Positions 8,366 to 17,746 are shown, numbered from the stretch's first letter. The stretch is DNA of 64,000 nt from Pseudoalteromonas luteoviolacea H33-S (GCF_001625695.1 NZ_AUXY01000098.1:105645-169644); one strand, 5' to 3'. Notes: generated by a model from the sequence alone, not told the origin. Numbers and translations are program-made.

Positions 8366-11300
8366 TCGCTTGGTTTACGCGTAATCCTGTTGCTGCAAAC
8401 TTATTGATGCTGTCGATATTGTTTGGTGGCTTATTTTCTATGTCGACCAAGATCCCACTAGAGGTATTTCCTTCTTTTGAGCTTGATGTGGTCAGTATCA
8501 ATATGTCATTACGTGGTGCTACGCCTGAAGATGTTGAACAGGGAATTGCTATCCGTATCGAAGAGGCTGTGCAAGACCTTGAAGGGGTAAAGCAAATCTC
8601 GAGTCGTTCATCGGAAGGGTCTGCGAATGTGCGGGTTGAAGTCGATAGTGGGTATGACCCGAGGGAAATGTTGGCAGATATAAAAAGCCGCGTAGATGCG
8701 ATAAATACTTTCCCATCGGATGCTGAAAAGCCTGTAATTTCTTTAGCTGAGCGAAGACGAGATGTGATCACAGTCACTGTTGCTGGAAGTTACTCAGAGA
8801 AAGAAACCCGTGAATTCGCAGAGCAAGTAAGAGATGACTTATTACGTATAAACGGCGTAACTCAAGTAGAACTAGATGGTGTTCGAGATTACGAAATTGC
8901 CATTGAGCTGAGTCAAGATAAACTCAGGCAATACGACCTGACAATTAAGCAGGTAGCGAATTTAATTGGACAGTCTAGTGCTGACATTTCAGCTGGTAAT
9001 CTCAAATCATCTGGTGGGGACATCCTGCTGCGATCGAAAGGTCAAGCTTATCGTAAAGACGAGTTTGCAGGGATCCCGATTAAAACCAATTCGGATGGTT
9101 CAGTGGTGTACCTATCAGATATCGCGACGATTATTGATGGCTTTGAAGAAACGCCGGTGAGAACGCGTTTTAATGGCAAGCAAGCCGCTTTCATTGAGGT
9201 ATATCGCATCGGCCAGCAGAGTGCAATTGAGGTGGCTGATAAGGTTAAAGGGTATATTGAACAGCGTCAGGGTTCTTTGCCCAAAGGCTATGAACTCAGT
9301 TATTGGGATGACGATTCTGTGATCGTAAAAAACCGTATCTCAACGCTGACTTCAAATGCCCTACAAGGTGGAATTTTAGTATTGGCATTGCTGACCTTGT
9401 TTTTACGTCCAGCTATTGCATTTTGGGTGTTTATTGGCATTCCGGTCTCATTTATGGGGGCGTTCTTGGCCATGCCACTATTTGGCGTAAGCCTCAACAT
9501 TATGAGTTTGTTTGGCTTTATTTTGGTGTTAGGCATAGTGGTCGATGACGCCATTGTAACTGGCGAGAACATTTATACGCATTTAAATAGCGCTGAATCG
9601 GGAGAGGAAGCTGCCATTAAAGGCACGCAAGAGGTTGCTACACCTGTCACCTTTGGGATTCTAACTACTGTGGCTGCTTTCTTGCCATTAGCCTTTATCG
9701 ATGGGGTACGTGGTGCTATTTTTGCGCAAATTCCCGCCGTCGTGATACCTGTTTTATTGATGTCATTAATAGAGTCAAAGTTCGTTTTACCTGCACACTT
9801 AAAGCACCTAAAACCCAGAAAAGTAGCACCACAGCCAGGTCGTTTTAGTCGTTTTCAGCAGCGTTTTGCCGATGGTTTTGAACGTGCGATTTTAAAATAT
9901 TATCAGCCCGCATTAAAAGTCGCTATTTCTCATAAAGCGGCAACGTTGAGTGCGTTTGCAGGTGTTTTTATTATCATTTTGACTTTGATCACCAGCGGTT
10001 GGACAAAGTTTATTTTTTTCCCGCGTATTCCGAGTGAAACGGTAAGAGCAAACTTAACGTTGCCAACGGGGACACCTTTTGAAGTAACCGCCAAATATAT
10101 TGATTTGATGTCTGATAAGGCACAGGTTTTAAAAGATAAGTATGTAGATCCGAGTACTGGTGAAAGCGTGATCACCCATATTCTAGCGACTACGGGTGGA
10201 CGAGGCGGTGCATCTAATTCTGGGCGCGTGCGATTTGAGATAACACCGCCTGAAACTCGTTCCTTAAGCGTCGACTCTCGCCAGTTAGTCAGAGAATGGC
10301 GAGGCCTTATCGGTACGATTCCTGGAGCAGAAAGCTTAACATTTAGAGCTGAAATAGGTCGCTCTAGTGACCCAATTGATGTGCAATTAACAGGTACTTC
10401 TTTGGTGGTGTTAAAAGAAGCGGCTCAACAAGTGAAAGCGAACTTAGCTACATTTCCGACTGTATTTGATATCACGGACAGTTTAAGTGATGGCAAAGAA
10501 GAGCTACAAATTGAGTTAACTCCACAAGGCAAAGCGCTAGGTCTAACCCGCACAGACGTATCAAGTCAGATCCGCAGCGCATTTTTTGGTGCGCAAGTAC
10601 AACGGATCCAAAGAGGTCGTGATGATGTTCGAGTGATGGTGCGTTTGCCCTTGAATGAGCGCAGCAACTTAGCAACGTTAAATACCTTGCTGATCACGAC
10701 TCAAAATCAAGGTGCGGTGCCGCTGAATCATGTCGCAACGTTAACTCCAGGGCAAAGCCCATCAAGCATTTACCGTATAGATAGATATAGAACGGTGAAC
10801 ATAACAGCCGACATTGATAAAGAAAATACCAATATGACTGTTCTACAAGAAGAGTTAAAGTTTTATCTAGACCAACTTGTGGCGCAATATCCGGGTGTCA
10901 CGCATTCACTTGAAGGGGAGGCTAAAGAGCAACGAGAATCTTTTGGCTCTCTGGCATGGGCGTTGCTGTTTGTGTTTTTCATTATTTATGCGTTGTTAGC
11001 TATTCCGTTTAAATCATATGTTCAACCCTTAATTGTGATGAGTGTGATCCCATTTGGCTTGATTGGTTCAGTGATTGGTCACTGGATCATGTCTATGGAG
11101 TTGACCATTATGAGCTTATTAGGCATGTTGGCGCTAATTGGTGTGGTTGTGAATGATTCATTAGTACTTGTTGATTACATCAATAAGCAACGCGCCAAAG
11201 GCGCTGCGTTAATGCAAGCTGTGCTCACCGCCGGAGCTGCCAGATTCAGACCTGTGATGCTCACCAGTATCACCACATTTTTTGGGTTGATGCCCTTATT

Positions 11301-11466
11301 GTTTGAGCAGCAAACCCAAGCACAGTTTTTGATCCCCATGGCGGTTTCATTGGGCTTTGGAATTATTTTTGCCACCTTGATCACGCTTATTCTGGTGCCG
11401 GTGAATTATTTATTGGTCGAGAAGCTAAAGGAGTTTGGACGTCGTTTGAATTATAAACCTGCATAA
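8362..11466 (+). CDS. RND-family inner-membrane efflux permease (AcrB/CusA-like)
   Basis: Proton-driven inner-membrane transporter, 1034 residues, the standard RND length. It starts MIAWFTRNPVAANLLML and has two repeats of six-helix bundles with large periplasmic loops. The TM4 segment LGIVVDDAIVTGENI carries the paired aspartates of the proton relay. The C-terminal repeat ends with LIPMAVSLGFGIIFATLITL and NYLLVEKLKEF. It belongs to the branch of RND permeases with the MIxxFxxNPVAAN start, not to the close AcrB group, so drug specificity should not be assumed. ATGA overlap with the adaptor gene. Last gene of the operon. Confidence 0.95.
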   Translation: MIAWFTRNPVAANLLMLSILFGGLFSMSTKIPLEVFPSFELDVVSINMSLRGATPEDVEQGIAIRIEEAVQDLEGVKQISSRSSEGSANVRVEVDSGYDPREMLADIKSRVDAINTFPSDAEKPVISLAERRRDVITVTVAGSYSEKETREFAEQVRDDLLRINGVTQVELDGVRDYEIAIELSQDKLRQYDLTIKQVANLIGQSSADISAGNLKSSGGDILLRSKGQAYRKDEFAGIPIKTNSDGSVVYLSDIATIIDGFEETPVRTRFNGKQAAFIEVYRIGQQSAIEVADKVKGYIEQRQGSLPKGYELSYWDDDSVIVKNRISTLTSNALQGGILVLALLTLFLRPAIAFWVFIGIPVSFMGAFLAMPLFGVSLNIMSLFGFILVLGIVVDDAIVTGENIYTHLNSAESGEEAAIKGTQEVATPVTFGILTTVAAFLPLAFIDGVRGAIFAQIPAVVIPVLLMSLIESKFVLPAHLKHLKPRKVAPQPGRFSRFQQRFADGFERAILKYYQPALKVAISHKAATLSAFAGVFIIILTLITSGWTKFIFFPRIPSETVRANLTLPTGTPFEVTAKYIDLMSDKAQVLKDKYVDPSTGESVITHILATTGGRGGASNSGRVRFEITPPETRSLSVDSRQLVREWRGLIGTIPGAESLTFRAEIGRSSDPIDVQLTGTSLVVLKEAAQQVKANLATFPTVFDITDSLSDGKEELQIELTPQGKALGLTRTDVSSQIRSAFFGAQVQRIQRGRDDVRVMVRLPLNERSNLATLNTLLITTQNQGAVPLNHVATLTPGQSPSSIYRIDRYRTVNITADIDKENTNMTVLQEELKFYLDQLVAQYPGVTHSLEGEAKEQRESFGSLAWALLFVFFIIYALLAIPFKSYVQPLIVMSVIPFGLIGSVIGHWIMSMELTIMSLLGMLALIGVVVNDSLVLVDYINKQRAKGAALMQAVLTAGAARFRPVMLTSITTFFGLMPLLFEQQTQAQFLIPMAVSLGFGIIFATLITLILVPVNYLLVEKLKEFGRRLNYKPA

Positions 11467-11862
11467 GTTAATTGAAGAGACAGATAGTTTGTATCGTTTT
11501 TAATTTTTCCTTGGCACAGACTATCTGAGCTCTACTTTTTGAGGTTAAAAACGTTTTTTAGTTTTTGCGTTGAGGCCTTACCCATTCACTTTTAATTTTT
11601 ATCATGTCTTCCTAGTGATAATTAATCACGATTAATTTTTCTTGTACGAATTACGAGCGATAGTGGCTGGGTTTTCTTTTGAGGACTTAGTTTCTAGAAG
11701 CTTTTATGGCGAAAAAAAGACTAATTTAAAAATAGCTTAAAGGTGGTTTCTATGTTTTTGTTAATGTTTTTAGTGTTTATAAAACAACATCTTATGGATT
11801 TTATAGTGTTAATCTTATTTTGTTTTTCCACTCTGTTAACTTAAGCAATGCAGATTTGCACA
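11467..11862. other. Intergenic region upstream of bet operon
   Basis: About 400 AT-rich bases without a supportable gene. CAGATAGT (11481-11488) and ACTATCTG (11520-11527) could pair over a 31-nt loop just after the permease stop, at best a weak terminator. Many long T-runs follow. Confidence 0.4.
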
Positions 11863-11891
11863 TTGTTCTAATAATTAGAACTCTATATAAT
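11863..11891 (+). promoter_or_regulatory. Promoter of the bet operon
   Basis: TTGTTC at 11863-11868, a 17-bp spacer and consensus TATAAT at 11886-11891. A 15-base near-perfect dyad (TTCTAAT A ATTAGAA) fills the spacer. The predicted transcript start falls within or next to the operator that follows. Confidence 0.75.
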
Positions 11892-11896
11892 TTATA

Positions 11897-11916
11897 TTAA
11901 TTGAACGTTCAATTAA
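11897..11916. promoter_or_regulatory. BetI operator, 20-bp perfect palindrome
   Basis: TTAATTGAAC followed by its exact reverse complement, sitting 5 bases after the -10 box and 7 bases before the betI start. The core TTGAACGTTCAA matches the operator type known for BetI repressors of choline-betaine genes. Its place over the transcript start implies autorepression relieved by choline. Confidence 0.85.
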
Positions 11917-11923
11917 AAAAGTT

Positions 11924-12514
11924 ATGCCTAAAATTGGAATGGAACCGATACGTCGTCAGCAGCTAATTGAGGCGACGTTAGAGTCAGTTGCGGAGCTTGG
12001 TTTGCACGCGACGACAATAAACAGTATTAGTAAACGAGCAGGGTTATCTTCGGGGATAATTAGCCATTATTTTGGTGGCAAACAAGGCCTCATTGAGGCT
12101 ACGGTTCGTTATTTATTAACTAATTTAAAAACCAGTTTGTTATCAAAAACATATTCGACTTGTGACCCCAAGTCGCGGCTGATGTTCATTGTAGAGGCCA
12201 ACTTTTCAGTTGTACAACAACAAACAAATGCAACGAAAACTTGGTTGAGTTTTTGGGCGCAGTCCATGCACGATGAGCAATTACATCGACTGCAAAAAAT
12301 CAATTCAAAAAGGCTTTACAGTAACTTATCTTTTTCGTTTTCAGCTCTTTTGGACAAAGAAGCCGCGCATAACGCTGCTAAATTGAGCGCAGCAATGATC
12401 GATGGTTTATGGCTTCGAGCAGTGTTAAGTAAAGCTGATGAGGCTGCGTTTATAGAAGCTGAGCAGTTGGCAAAACAATACATCTTATCTCTAATTTCAT
12501 CTCGTGGAGTCTAA
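11924..12514 (+). CDS. betI: Transcriptional repressor BetI (TetR family)
   Basis: Choline-sensing TetR-family repressor of the glycine-betaine synthesis genes, 196 residues as in E. coli. It starts MPKIGMEPIRRQQLIEAT, nearly the E. coli BetI N-terminus, and has the helix-turn-helix ISKRAGLSSGIISHYFGGKQ at about residues 28-50. It is first in the operon and directly downstream of a palindromic operator. No clear Shine-Dalgarno precedes the ATG, so expression may be low. The stop codon is one base before the betB ATG. Confidence 0.95.
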   Translation: MPKIGMEPIRRQQLIEATLESVAELGLHATTINSISKRAGLSSGIISHYFGGKQGLIEATVRYLLTNLKTSLLSKTYSTCDPKSRLMFIVEANFSVVQQQTNATKTWLSFWAQSMHDEQLHRLQKINSKRLYSNLSFSFSALLDKEAAHNAAKLSAAMIDGLWLRAVLSKADEAAFIEAEQLAKQYILSLISSRGV

Positions 12515-12515
12515 A

Positions 12516-13979
12516 ATGACTACTTTGATTTATCAAAATTTTATCCATGGCGCTTTTGTTGCCAATAAGTCGAAAGAAACGTTTCCAGTTATTAACCCTG
12601 CAACCGATGAAGTAATGTATCACGTTGAAGTAGCCGACGAATATATACAAAGACAAGCGATAGGCAGCGCGCAGCAAGGGTTTGCGCAGTGGTCTGCTAT
12701 GACGCCTGTTGAGCGTAGTCGTATATTAAATAAAGCGGTTTACTTACTGCGTGAGCGAAATGAAGAGCTGGCCAAAATCGAAGTTTTAGATACAGGTAAG
12801 CCAATTCAAGAAGCCGATTGCGTAGATATTCAAACAGGAGCAGATGTCATTGAATATTTCGCAGGGCTTGCGCCAACACAAATGGGCGCGCAGCAGCCTG
12901 TTGGTGACGATTTTTTTTACACACGTAAAGAGCCGCTAGGGATTTGCGCAGGTATTGGCGCATGGAATTATCCTTTGCAAATTGCTTGTTGGAAATCGGG
13001 ACCTGCGTTAGCTGCAGGTAATGCTCTTATTTTTAAACCTTCAGAAGAAACACCGCTGGGTGCAATTAAACTTGCTGAAATTTTTATAGAAGCAGGCATG
13101 CCTGCTGGTGTGTTCAATGTTGTTCAAGGCGCTGCCAATGTTGGTCAATGGTTGACTACGCATCCAGATATCGAAAAAGTGTCTTTCACTGGTGAAGTAG
13201 GTACAGGTAAAAAAGTGATGCAGAGTGCGGCATCTAATTTGAAAGAAGTGACCATGGAGCTTGGTGGTAAATCACCTTTGATTGTTTTTGATGACGCCGA
13301 TATCACCGAGGCTGTGAGCGCTGCAATGCTTGGTAATTTCTATACTCAAGGTGAAATCTGTACAAACTGTACACGTGTCTATGTGCACAAAGATATTTAT
13401 CAAGCATTTTTAACTGAACTGAAAACACGAACAGAGCAAAACATCATTGCAGGAGATCCTCTTGACCCGAAAGTTAATCTTGGGGCGCTTATCTCAAAGC
13501 AACACCAGAAATTGGTACTGGATTATATTGAGCAAGGTAAAAATGAAGGGGCAAAACTGCTAACTGGCGGTCATGCTCTAACGCCTGAGTCGGCTCCAAA
13601 TGGGTATTTTGTTGCACCGACGATATTTGTTGATTGTACGGATGACATGACCATAGTGAAAGAAGAGATCTTTGGCCCTGTGATGAGTGTACTGGTTTTT
13701 GAAGATGAAGATGAAGTTATAGCCAGAGCCAACGACACTGAACTTGGACTCGGAGCAGGTGTGTTTAGTTTGAATATACAACGTGCCCACCGAGTGATCC
13801 ACCAACTAAAAGCAGGTATCTGTTGGATCAATAGTTACGGTAACTCGCCAGCAGAGATGCCTGTGGGTGGTTATCAACAGTCGGGGATCGGCAGAGAGAA
13901 TGGTGTTGAAACACTCAATAGTTATACGCAGACTAAGTCTGTTTATGTTGGCATGAGCAAAATTGAAAGCCCATTTTAG
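12516..13979 (+). CDS. betB: Betaine-aldehyde dehydrogenase BetB
   Basis: NAD(P)-dependent aldehyde dehydrogenase that oxidises betaine aldehyde to glycine betaine, cytoplasmic, 487 residues. The start is the ATG (MTTLIYQNFIHG) after CGTGGAGTCTAAA; an in-frame GTG 12 bases earlier overlaps betI and is less likely. Motifs: NAD-binding FTGEVGTGKKVM, the glutamate motif LELGGKSPLIVFDDAD (here MELGGKSP), catalytic cysteine in GEICTNCTRV, and the C-terminal PVGGYQQSGIGRENG. Second gene of the bet operon, 8 bases from betA. Confidence 0.96.
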   Translation: MTTLIYQNFIHGAFVANKSKETFPVINPATDEVMYHVEVADEYIQRQAIGSAQQGFAQWSAMTPVERSRILNKAVYLLRERNEELAKIEVLDTGKPIQEADCVDIQTGADVIEYFAGLAPTQMGAQQPVGDDFFYTRKEPLGICAGIGAWNYPLQIACWKSGPALAAGNALIFKPSEETPLGAIKLAEIFIEAGMPAGVFNVVQGAANVGQWLTTHPDIEKVSFTGEVGTGKKVMQSAASNLKEVTMELGGKSPLIVFDDADITEAVSAAMLGNFYTQGEICTNCTRVYVHKDIYQAFLTELKTRTEQNIIAGDPLDPKVNLGALISKQHQKLVLDYIEQGKNEGAKLLTGGHALTPESAPNGYFVAPTIFVDCTDDMTIVKEEIFGPVMSVLVFEDEDEVIARANDTELGLGAGVFSLNIQRAHRVIHQLKAGICWINSYGNSPAEMPVGGYQQSGIGRENGVETLNSYTQTKSVYVGMSKIESPF

Positions 13980-13987
13980 GGGGTCAT

Positions 13988-15640
13988 ATGTCAACATTTG
14001 ATTACATTATTGTTGGGGCTGGCTCCGCAGGTTGTGTGTTAGCTAATAGATTATCTAAAAACCCCAAACATAAAGTTCTGCTATTGGAAACTGGTGGGTC
14101 AGATAAAAGTATTTTTATCCAAATGCCAACAGCGTTATCAATTCCTATGAATACCGATAAATATGCATGGCAATTTCATACCGAAGCAGAACCCTTCTTA
14201 AATAAACGTAAAATGCATTGTCCAAGAGGCAAAGTACTTGGCGGTTCGTCCTCTATCAATGGCATGGTTTATGTGCGAGGTCACGCTAAAGATTTTGATG
14301 AATGGGAAGCCAATGGCGCACAAGGTTGGAATTATCAATCTTGTTTACCCTATTTTAAAAAAGCTGAGACTTGGCTTAATGGTGAAGATGCATACCGAGG
14401 TGGAAGTGGCGAGCTAGGCGTCAACAACGGGAATGACATGGTTAATCCTTTGTATGGTGCTTTTATTAAAGCGGGTGAGCAAGCTGGTTACCCTATTACA
14501 GATGATTACAACGGCGAACAGCAAGAGGGTTTTGGGGCAATGCATATGACGGTAAAAGGTGGTTACCGTAGCTCAACCAGTCGCGCTTATTTGGATCCTA
14601 TTAAAAACCGCAATAACTTAACTGTTATAACTGGTGCGCTAGTGAGTAAGGTCTTGTTAGAAGGGAAAGCGGCTACAGGTGTTGACTATTCGTATAAGGG
14701 GGAGAGTGTCACTGCGCAGGCTAACAAAGAAGTTATTTTAAGCGCAGGTCCTATTGGTTCTCCACATATTCTTCAATTGTCAGGAATAGGTGATACCGAT
14801 ACGCTAGAAAAAGCAGGGGTGAAGGTAAAGCATCACCTGCCAGGAGTCGGCTTAAATCTTCAAGACCACTTAGAGTTTTATTTTCAGTACAAATGCAAGC
14901 AACCTATTACACTCAACGGTAAGTTGGGAGTATTTTCTAAAGGGTTAATAGGCGCGCAGTGGTTACTGAATAAATCAGGCTTGGGCGCAACTAATCATTT
15001 TGAGTCGTGTGCATTTGTTCGCTCAAAGGCGGGTATTGAGTGGCCTGATATACAGTATCACTTTTTGCCTGCAGCTATTCGATATGACGGCAAATCTGCA
15101 TTCGATGGTCATGGTTTTCAAGTACATGTCGGTCATAATAAACCAAAGAGTCGTGGATCGGTCTTGATTCAATCTGCTGATCCTAAAGTGGCACCTAAGA
15201 TCCAGTTTAACTATCTACAACACCAAGATGATATTGAAGGGTTTAGAGCTTGCGTGCGTTTGACGCGAGAAATCATTTCTCAACCAGCGTTTGATGCGTT
15301 TAGAGATGGTGAAATCCAGCCTGGTGAGCACATTCAAAGTGATGAAGAAATCGATGAGTTTGTTCGCCAATCGGTGGAAAGCGCTTACCACCCATCATGT
15401 TCATGTAAGATGGGTGAGGATGAGATGGCCGTTGTAGACTCTGAAACTAAGGTACATGGTCTAACTGGCCTTAGAGTAGTCGACTCTTCAATCTATCCGA
15501 CTATTCCCAATGGTAATTTGAATGCACCGACTATTATGGTTGCGGAAAGAGCCGCTGATTTAATCTTAGGCAACACTCCATTATCAAGTAATCACGTCAG
15601 TGTACATATCCCTCCAAACTGGCAAGAGCAACAGCGCTAA
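13988..15640 (+). CDS. betA: Choline dehydrogenase BetA (GMC oxidoreductase)
   Basis: FAD-dependent, membrane-associated enzyme that oxidises choline to betaine aldehyde, 550 residues. It shows the FAD-binding IIVGAGSAGCVLANRL at residues 7-22, GMC signature 1 (PRGKVLGGSSSINGMVYVRG), signature 2 (SAGPIGSPHILQLSGIG), and the C-terminal active-site region YHPSCSCKMG with NAPTIMVAERAADLI. A strong ribosome site AGGGGGTCAT precedes the ATG. Together with BetB it completes the two-step choline-to-betaine pathway. Confidence 0.96.
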   Translation: MSTFDYIIVGAGSAGCVLANRLSKNPKHKVLLLETGGSDKSIFIQMPTALSIPMNTDKYAWQFHTEAEPFLNKRKMHCPRGKVLGGSSSINGMVYVRGHAKDFDEWEANGAQGWNYQSCLPYFKKAETWLNGEDAYRGGSGELGVNNGNDMVNPLYGAFIKAGEQAGYPITDDYNGEQQEGFGAMHMTVKGGYRSSTSRAYLDPIKNRNNLTVITGALVSKVLLEGKAATGVDYSYKGESVTAQANKEVILSAGPIGSPHILQLSGIGDTDTLEKAGVKVKHHLPGVGLNLQDHLEFYFQYKCKQPITLNGKLGVFSKGLIGAQWLLNKSGLGATNHFESCAFVRSKAGIEWPDIQYHFLPAAIRYDGKSAFDGHGFQVHVGHNKPKSRGSVLIQSADPKVAPKIQFNYLQHQDDIEGFRACVRLTREIISQPAFDAFRDGEIQPGEHIQSDEEIDEFVRQSVESAYHPSCSCKMGEDEMAVVDSETKVHGLTGLRVVDSSIYPTIPNGNLNAPTIMVAERAADLILGNTPLSSNHVSVHIPPNWQEQQR

Positions 15641-15684
15641 TTAAAGTGGTTTCGTCTGATACTTTACTTCAAAGGTAAGGCATT

Positions 15685-15747
15685 CGTTTGCTCAGGCGAT
15701 TGCATGATTTATATCAATCGACGTAAATCATGCAACTCATGCAAACG
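15685..15747 (+). promoter_or_regulatory. Two-tier hairpin between betA and the BCCT-like gene
   Basis: Inner 12-bp perfect stem (TTGCATGATTTA / TAAATCATGCAA, 12-nt loop) enclosed by an outer 7-bp stem (CGTTTGC / GCAAACG). No T-run follows, so it looks like an mRNA-processing, stabilising or regulatory structure rather than an intrinsic terminator. Confidence 0.6.
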
Positions 15748-15777
15748 ACACAATAACAACCTTATATAGGGAACAAC

Positions 15778-15828
15778 ATGAGTTATTTTTATTTATTTTG
15801 GGAGGGCGATAATGACCATTTGGCTTAG
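15778..15828 (+). CDS. Possible 16-codon leader peptide overlapping the transporter start
   Basis: ATG to TAG frame reading MSYFYLFWEGDNDHLA, preceded by TAGGGAACAAC and ending 14 bases inside the transporter gene in another frame. The transporter's own ribosome site (GGGAGGG) lies within it. This could couple translation, but a chance reading frame is equally possible. Confidence 0.25.
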   Translation: MSYFYLFWEGDNDHLA

Positions 15829-17029
15829 CGCAGGTGTTCTTTTTACCCTACTTTCTATTACGTTCATCCTTTACAAATGGGGAAGTGTCCAAGTCGTTGG
15901 CACGACACCCGTCAAAACTTTTACTTTTATTGCAATATTATTTACTTCGGGACTTGATGTCGGTTTAGTCATGTTCCCGTTAACTGAGTTTGCTGGTTAC
16001 GCAGACATAAACACAAGCCCAGAATATGGATTTACTAACCCACTAGCCATTGAGTTTGGTTATTGGGGATTTTTGATCTGGGGGTTTTATTTCCTAACCT
16101 GTTTTTATTTCTGCGTAATTGAACCAAAAGTTCGATTTTTTGAAATTCCATTGGTGAAGCTTGTTAACAATGTAGTAATTATCGGCACTTGCGCGTTTAC
16201 CGCCTATCTATTGCTCTCAAATCTACCTTGGTATTTACCCAGTGTCGGGGATGGTGAATCAGTTGTTACTGAATTTTATCTTATTGTTTTTACTGCCATT
16301 TCTTTAGCTGTATATTCAAGTACAAACATCAAATATGTAAAGCTATTAAGTATTTCGACTACCTGGGTGTTTATTGGTCTGATTGCTTTACTCTGGTTAG
16401 ACGCGTTTATCTTTGGTGACAGTCCTTTAGGAGCCTATTTTAATAACTTAGCTATGATGGGCGATTACTTCGCGAATATGTATCAGTTTGTATTACCTTT
16501 GAATGATTATCATGAATTTTATTTATTTTGGTGGTTTGCATGGAGCATCATGATAGGTCAATTTACCGCACGGTTTGTCGGTGGTTTAACGACTTATCAG
16601 GTACTTGCTGCAATGCTTGTTTTCCCATCTATTCCAATCGCTGCATGGTTTGCCGTCTTATACCACTATCATGAAGCAGGCATTGCAACCGAAGGCTTAA
16701 TTAATTTTGCCATGGTGTTTGTTGGAGTGGTGTTTGTGATCAACTCCTTAGACTCGCTTATTAGGTTATACACAGATAATTTAAGCCTGACAGTTAAGCG
16801 CTTAGGTAAGCGCAATTATGTGTTAATTAATATTACAGCGCTTTCGTTACTTACACTCTTGTTCCAGCTGAACTTTTTACAGATCCAGTGGGTTGGGGCG
16901 GTAGTGATTGCTATTTTCTTTGCATGTTTTGGATTTATCTTGCTGAAAAAGCGCCGTGTGGTTACAGAGATAGAGAGTTCACCAAAAGATAATGAAATCG
17001 ACTTTAACAAAATAAAAACAGTGAGTTAA
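15812..17029 (+). CDS. Short BCCT-like choline/betaine transporter
   Basis: Integral inner-membrane protein of 405 residues with about ten to eleven hydrophobic segments. Residues from about 240 (HEFYLFWWFAWSIMIGQ, then TARFVGGLTTYQ) match the TM8 tryptophan region and following Arg motif of betaine/choline/carnitine transporters (WWxxWxPFVGxFxARxSxGRT), and YGFTNPLAIEFGYWG resembles the family's N-terminal GWxxW-type region. It is 100 or more residues shorter than usual BCCT proteins and lacks the long cytoplasmic tail. Its place between betA and a porin gene argues for choline uptake. The gene is preceded by GGGAGGGCGATA. Transport of choline is inferred from context. Confidence 0.75.
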   Translation: MTIWLSAGVLFTLLSITFILYKWGSVQVVGTTPVKTFTFIAILFTSGLDVGLVMFPLTEFAGYADINTSPEYGFTNPLAIEFGYWGFLIWGFYFLTCFYFCVIEPKVRFFEIPLVKLVNNVVIIGTCAFTAYLLLSNLPWYLPSVGDGESVVTEFYLIVFTAISLAVYSSTNIKYVKLLSISTTWVFIGLIALLWLDAFIFGDSPLGAYFNNLAMMGDYFANMYQFVLPLNDYHEFYLFWWFAWSIMIGQFTARFVGGLTTYQVLAAMLVFPSIPIAAWFAVLYHYHEAGIATEGLINFAMVFVGVVFVINSLDSLIRLYTDNLSLTVKRLGKRNYVLINITALSLLTLLFQLNFLQIQWVGAVVIAIFFACFGFILLKKRRVVTEIESSPKDNEIDFNKIKTVS

Positions 17030-17031
17030 TT

Positions 17032-17727
17032 ATGAAAGCGTCAAATAAAGTATCAGCCCTCTCTTTGCTGATATGTTCAAACTTTGCAATGGCGGACTGG
17101 AGTACGACGCTGACCGCAGCGTCTGATTACACTTTTAATGGTGTTAGTCAAACGCAGAACGATCCTGCGATACAAGCAAGCTTAGACAAAGCTTTTGAAG
17201 GTGGTGTTTATGCTGGTTCTTGGGTATCTAATGTTGATTTTGGTGATACTGACATTGAGTGGGATTTCTATCTTGGCAAATATGTTGAGCTTGACGAGCA
17301 ATGGAGTGCTGATTACGGTATCGCTTATTACTCTTACCATGGTGCGAGCGCGTCAAGCGACGGAAATTACCCAGAAGCTTATGCTAAATTAGGCTATAGA
17401 AATGCATTAGGGCAAACTGAATTTAACTTTTGGTATAGCTGGGATTATTTCGGTGAAGGTGCTGATCATGTGATTGCGATGGTTGCACATACAATTGAAG
17501 TGATGCCTAATCATGCGCTCAGAGCCAGTGTCGATGTCTCTAACTCGCTTGATGGTGACAAATGGTTATGGCAGAACACAGACAAGTCATACTATCACTA
17601 TCGACTTGCTTACCAGACTAGCTTACATAAATTTAATATCGAAATAGCGGCTGAAAATACCAGCTTAGACTTTGATACAGCTGATGAAAGACTGGTTGTA
17701 TCGTTATCGAGAACATTTTCGATGTAA
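17032..17727 (+). CDS. TorF-family putative outer-membrane porin (Gcw_chp type)
   Basis: Exported beta-barrel protein, 231 residues. Signal peptide to about residue 21 (SNFAMA-DW). The mature part begins with the family hallmark WSTTLTAASDYTFNGVSQTQNDPAIQASLD and consists of alternating aromatic/polar beta strands (FYLGKYVELDEQWSADYGIAYYSY split by turns) ending in VVSLSRTFSM, with a terminal hydrophobic residue as in barrel proteins. It starts 2 bases after the transporter stop, so the two are co-transcribed; an outer-membrane route for choline is a reasonable inference. A hairpin terminator follows. Confidence 0.85.
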   Translation: MKASNKVSALSLLICSNFAMADWSTTLTAASDYTFNGVSQTQNDPAIQASLDKAFEGGVYAGSWVSNVDFGDTDIEWDFYLGKYVELDEQWSADYGIAYYSYHGASASSDGNYPEAYAKLGYRNALGQTEFNFWYSWDYFGEGADHVIAMVAHTIEVMPNHALRASVDVSNSLDGDKWLWQNTDKSYYHYRLAYQTSLHKFNIEIAAENTSLDFDTADERLVVSLSRTFSM

Positions 17728-17746
17728 CGCCAAAGTTGATTTACTT

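Noticed and set aside
8148..8777. 209-codon minus-strand open frame across the adaptor/permease junction
   Set aside because: Antisense to two certain efflux genes, low-complexity Ser-rich product without domain or ribosome site; a shadow of coding bias.
11481..11527. Inverted repeat after the RND permease gene as a terminator
   Set aside because: Eight-base arms over a 31-nt loop are too weak for a confident call; recorded only as part of the intergenic description.
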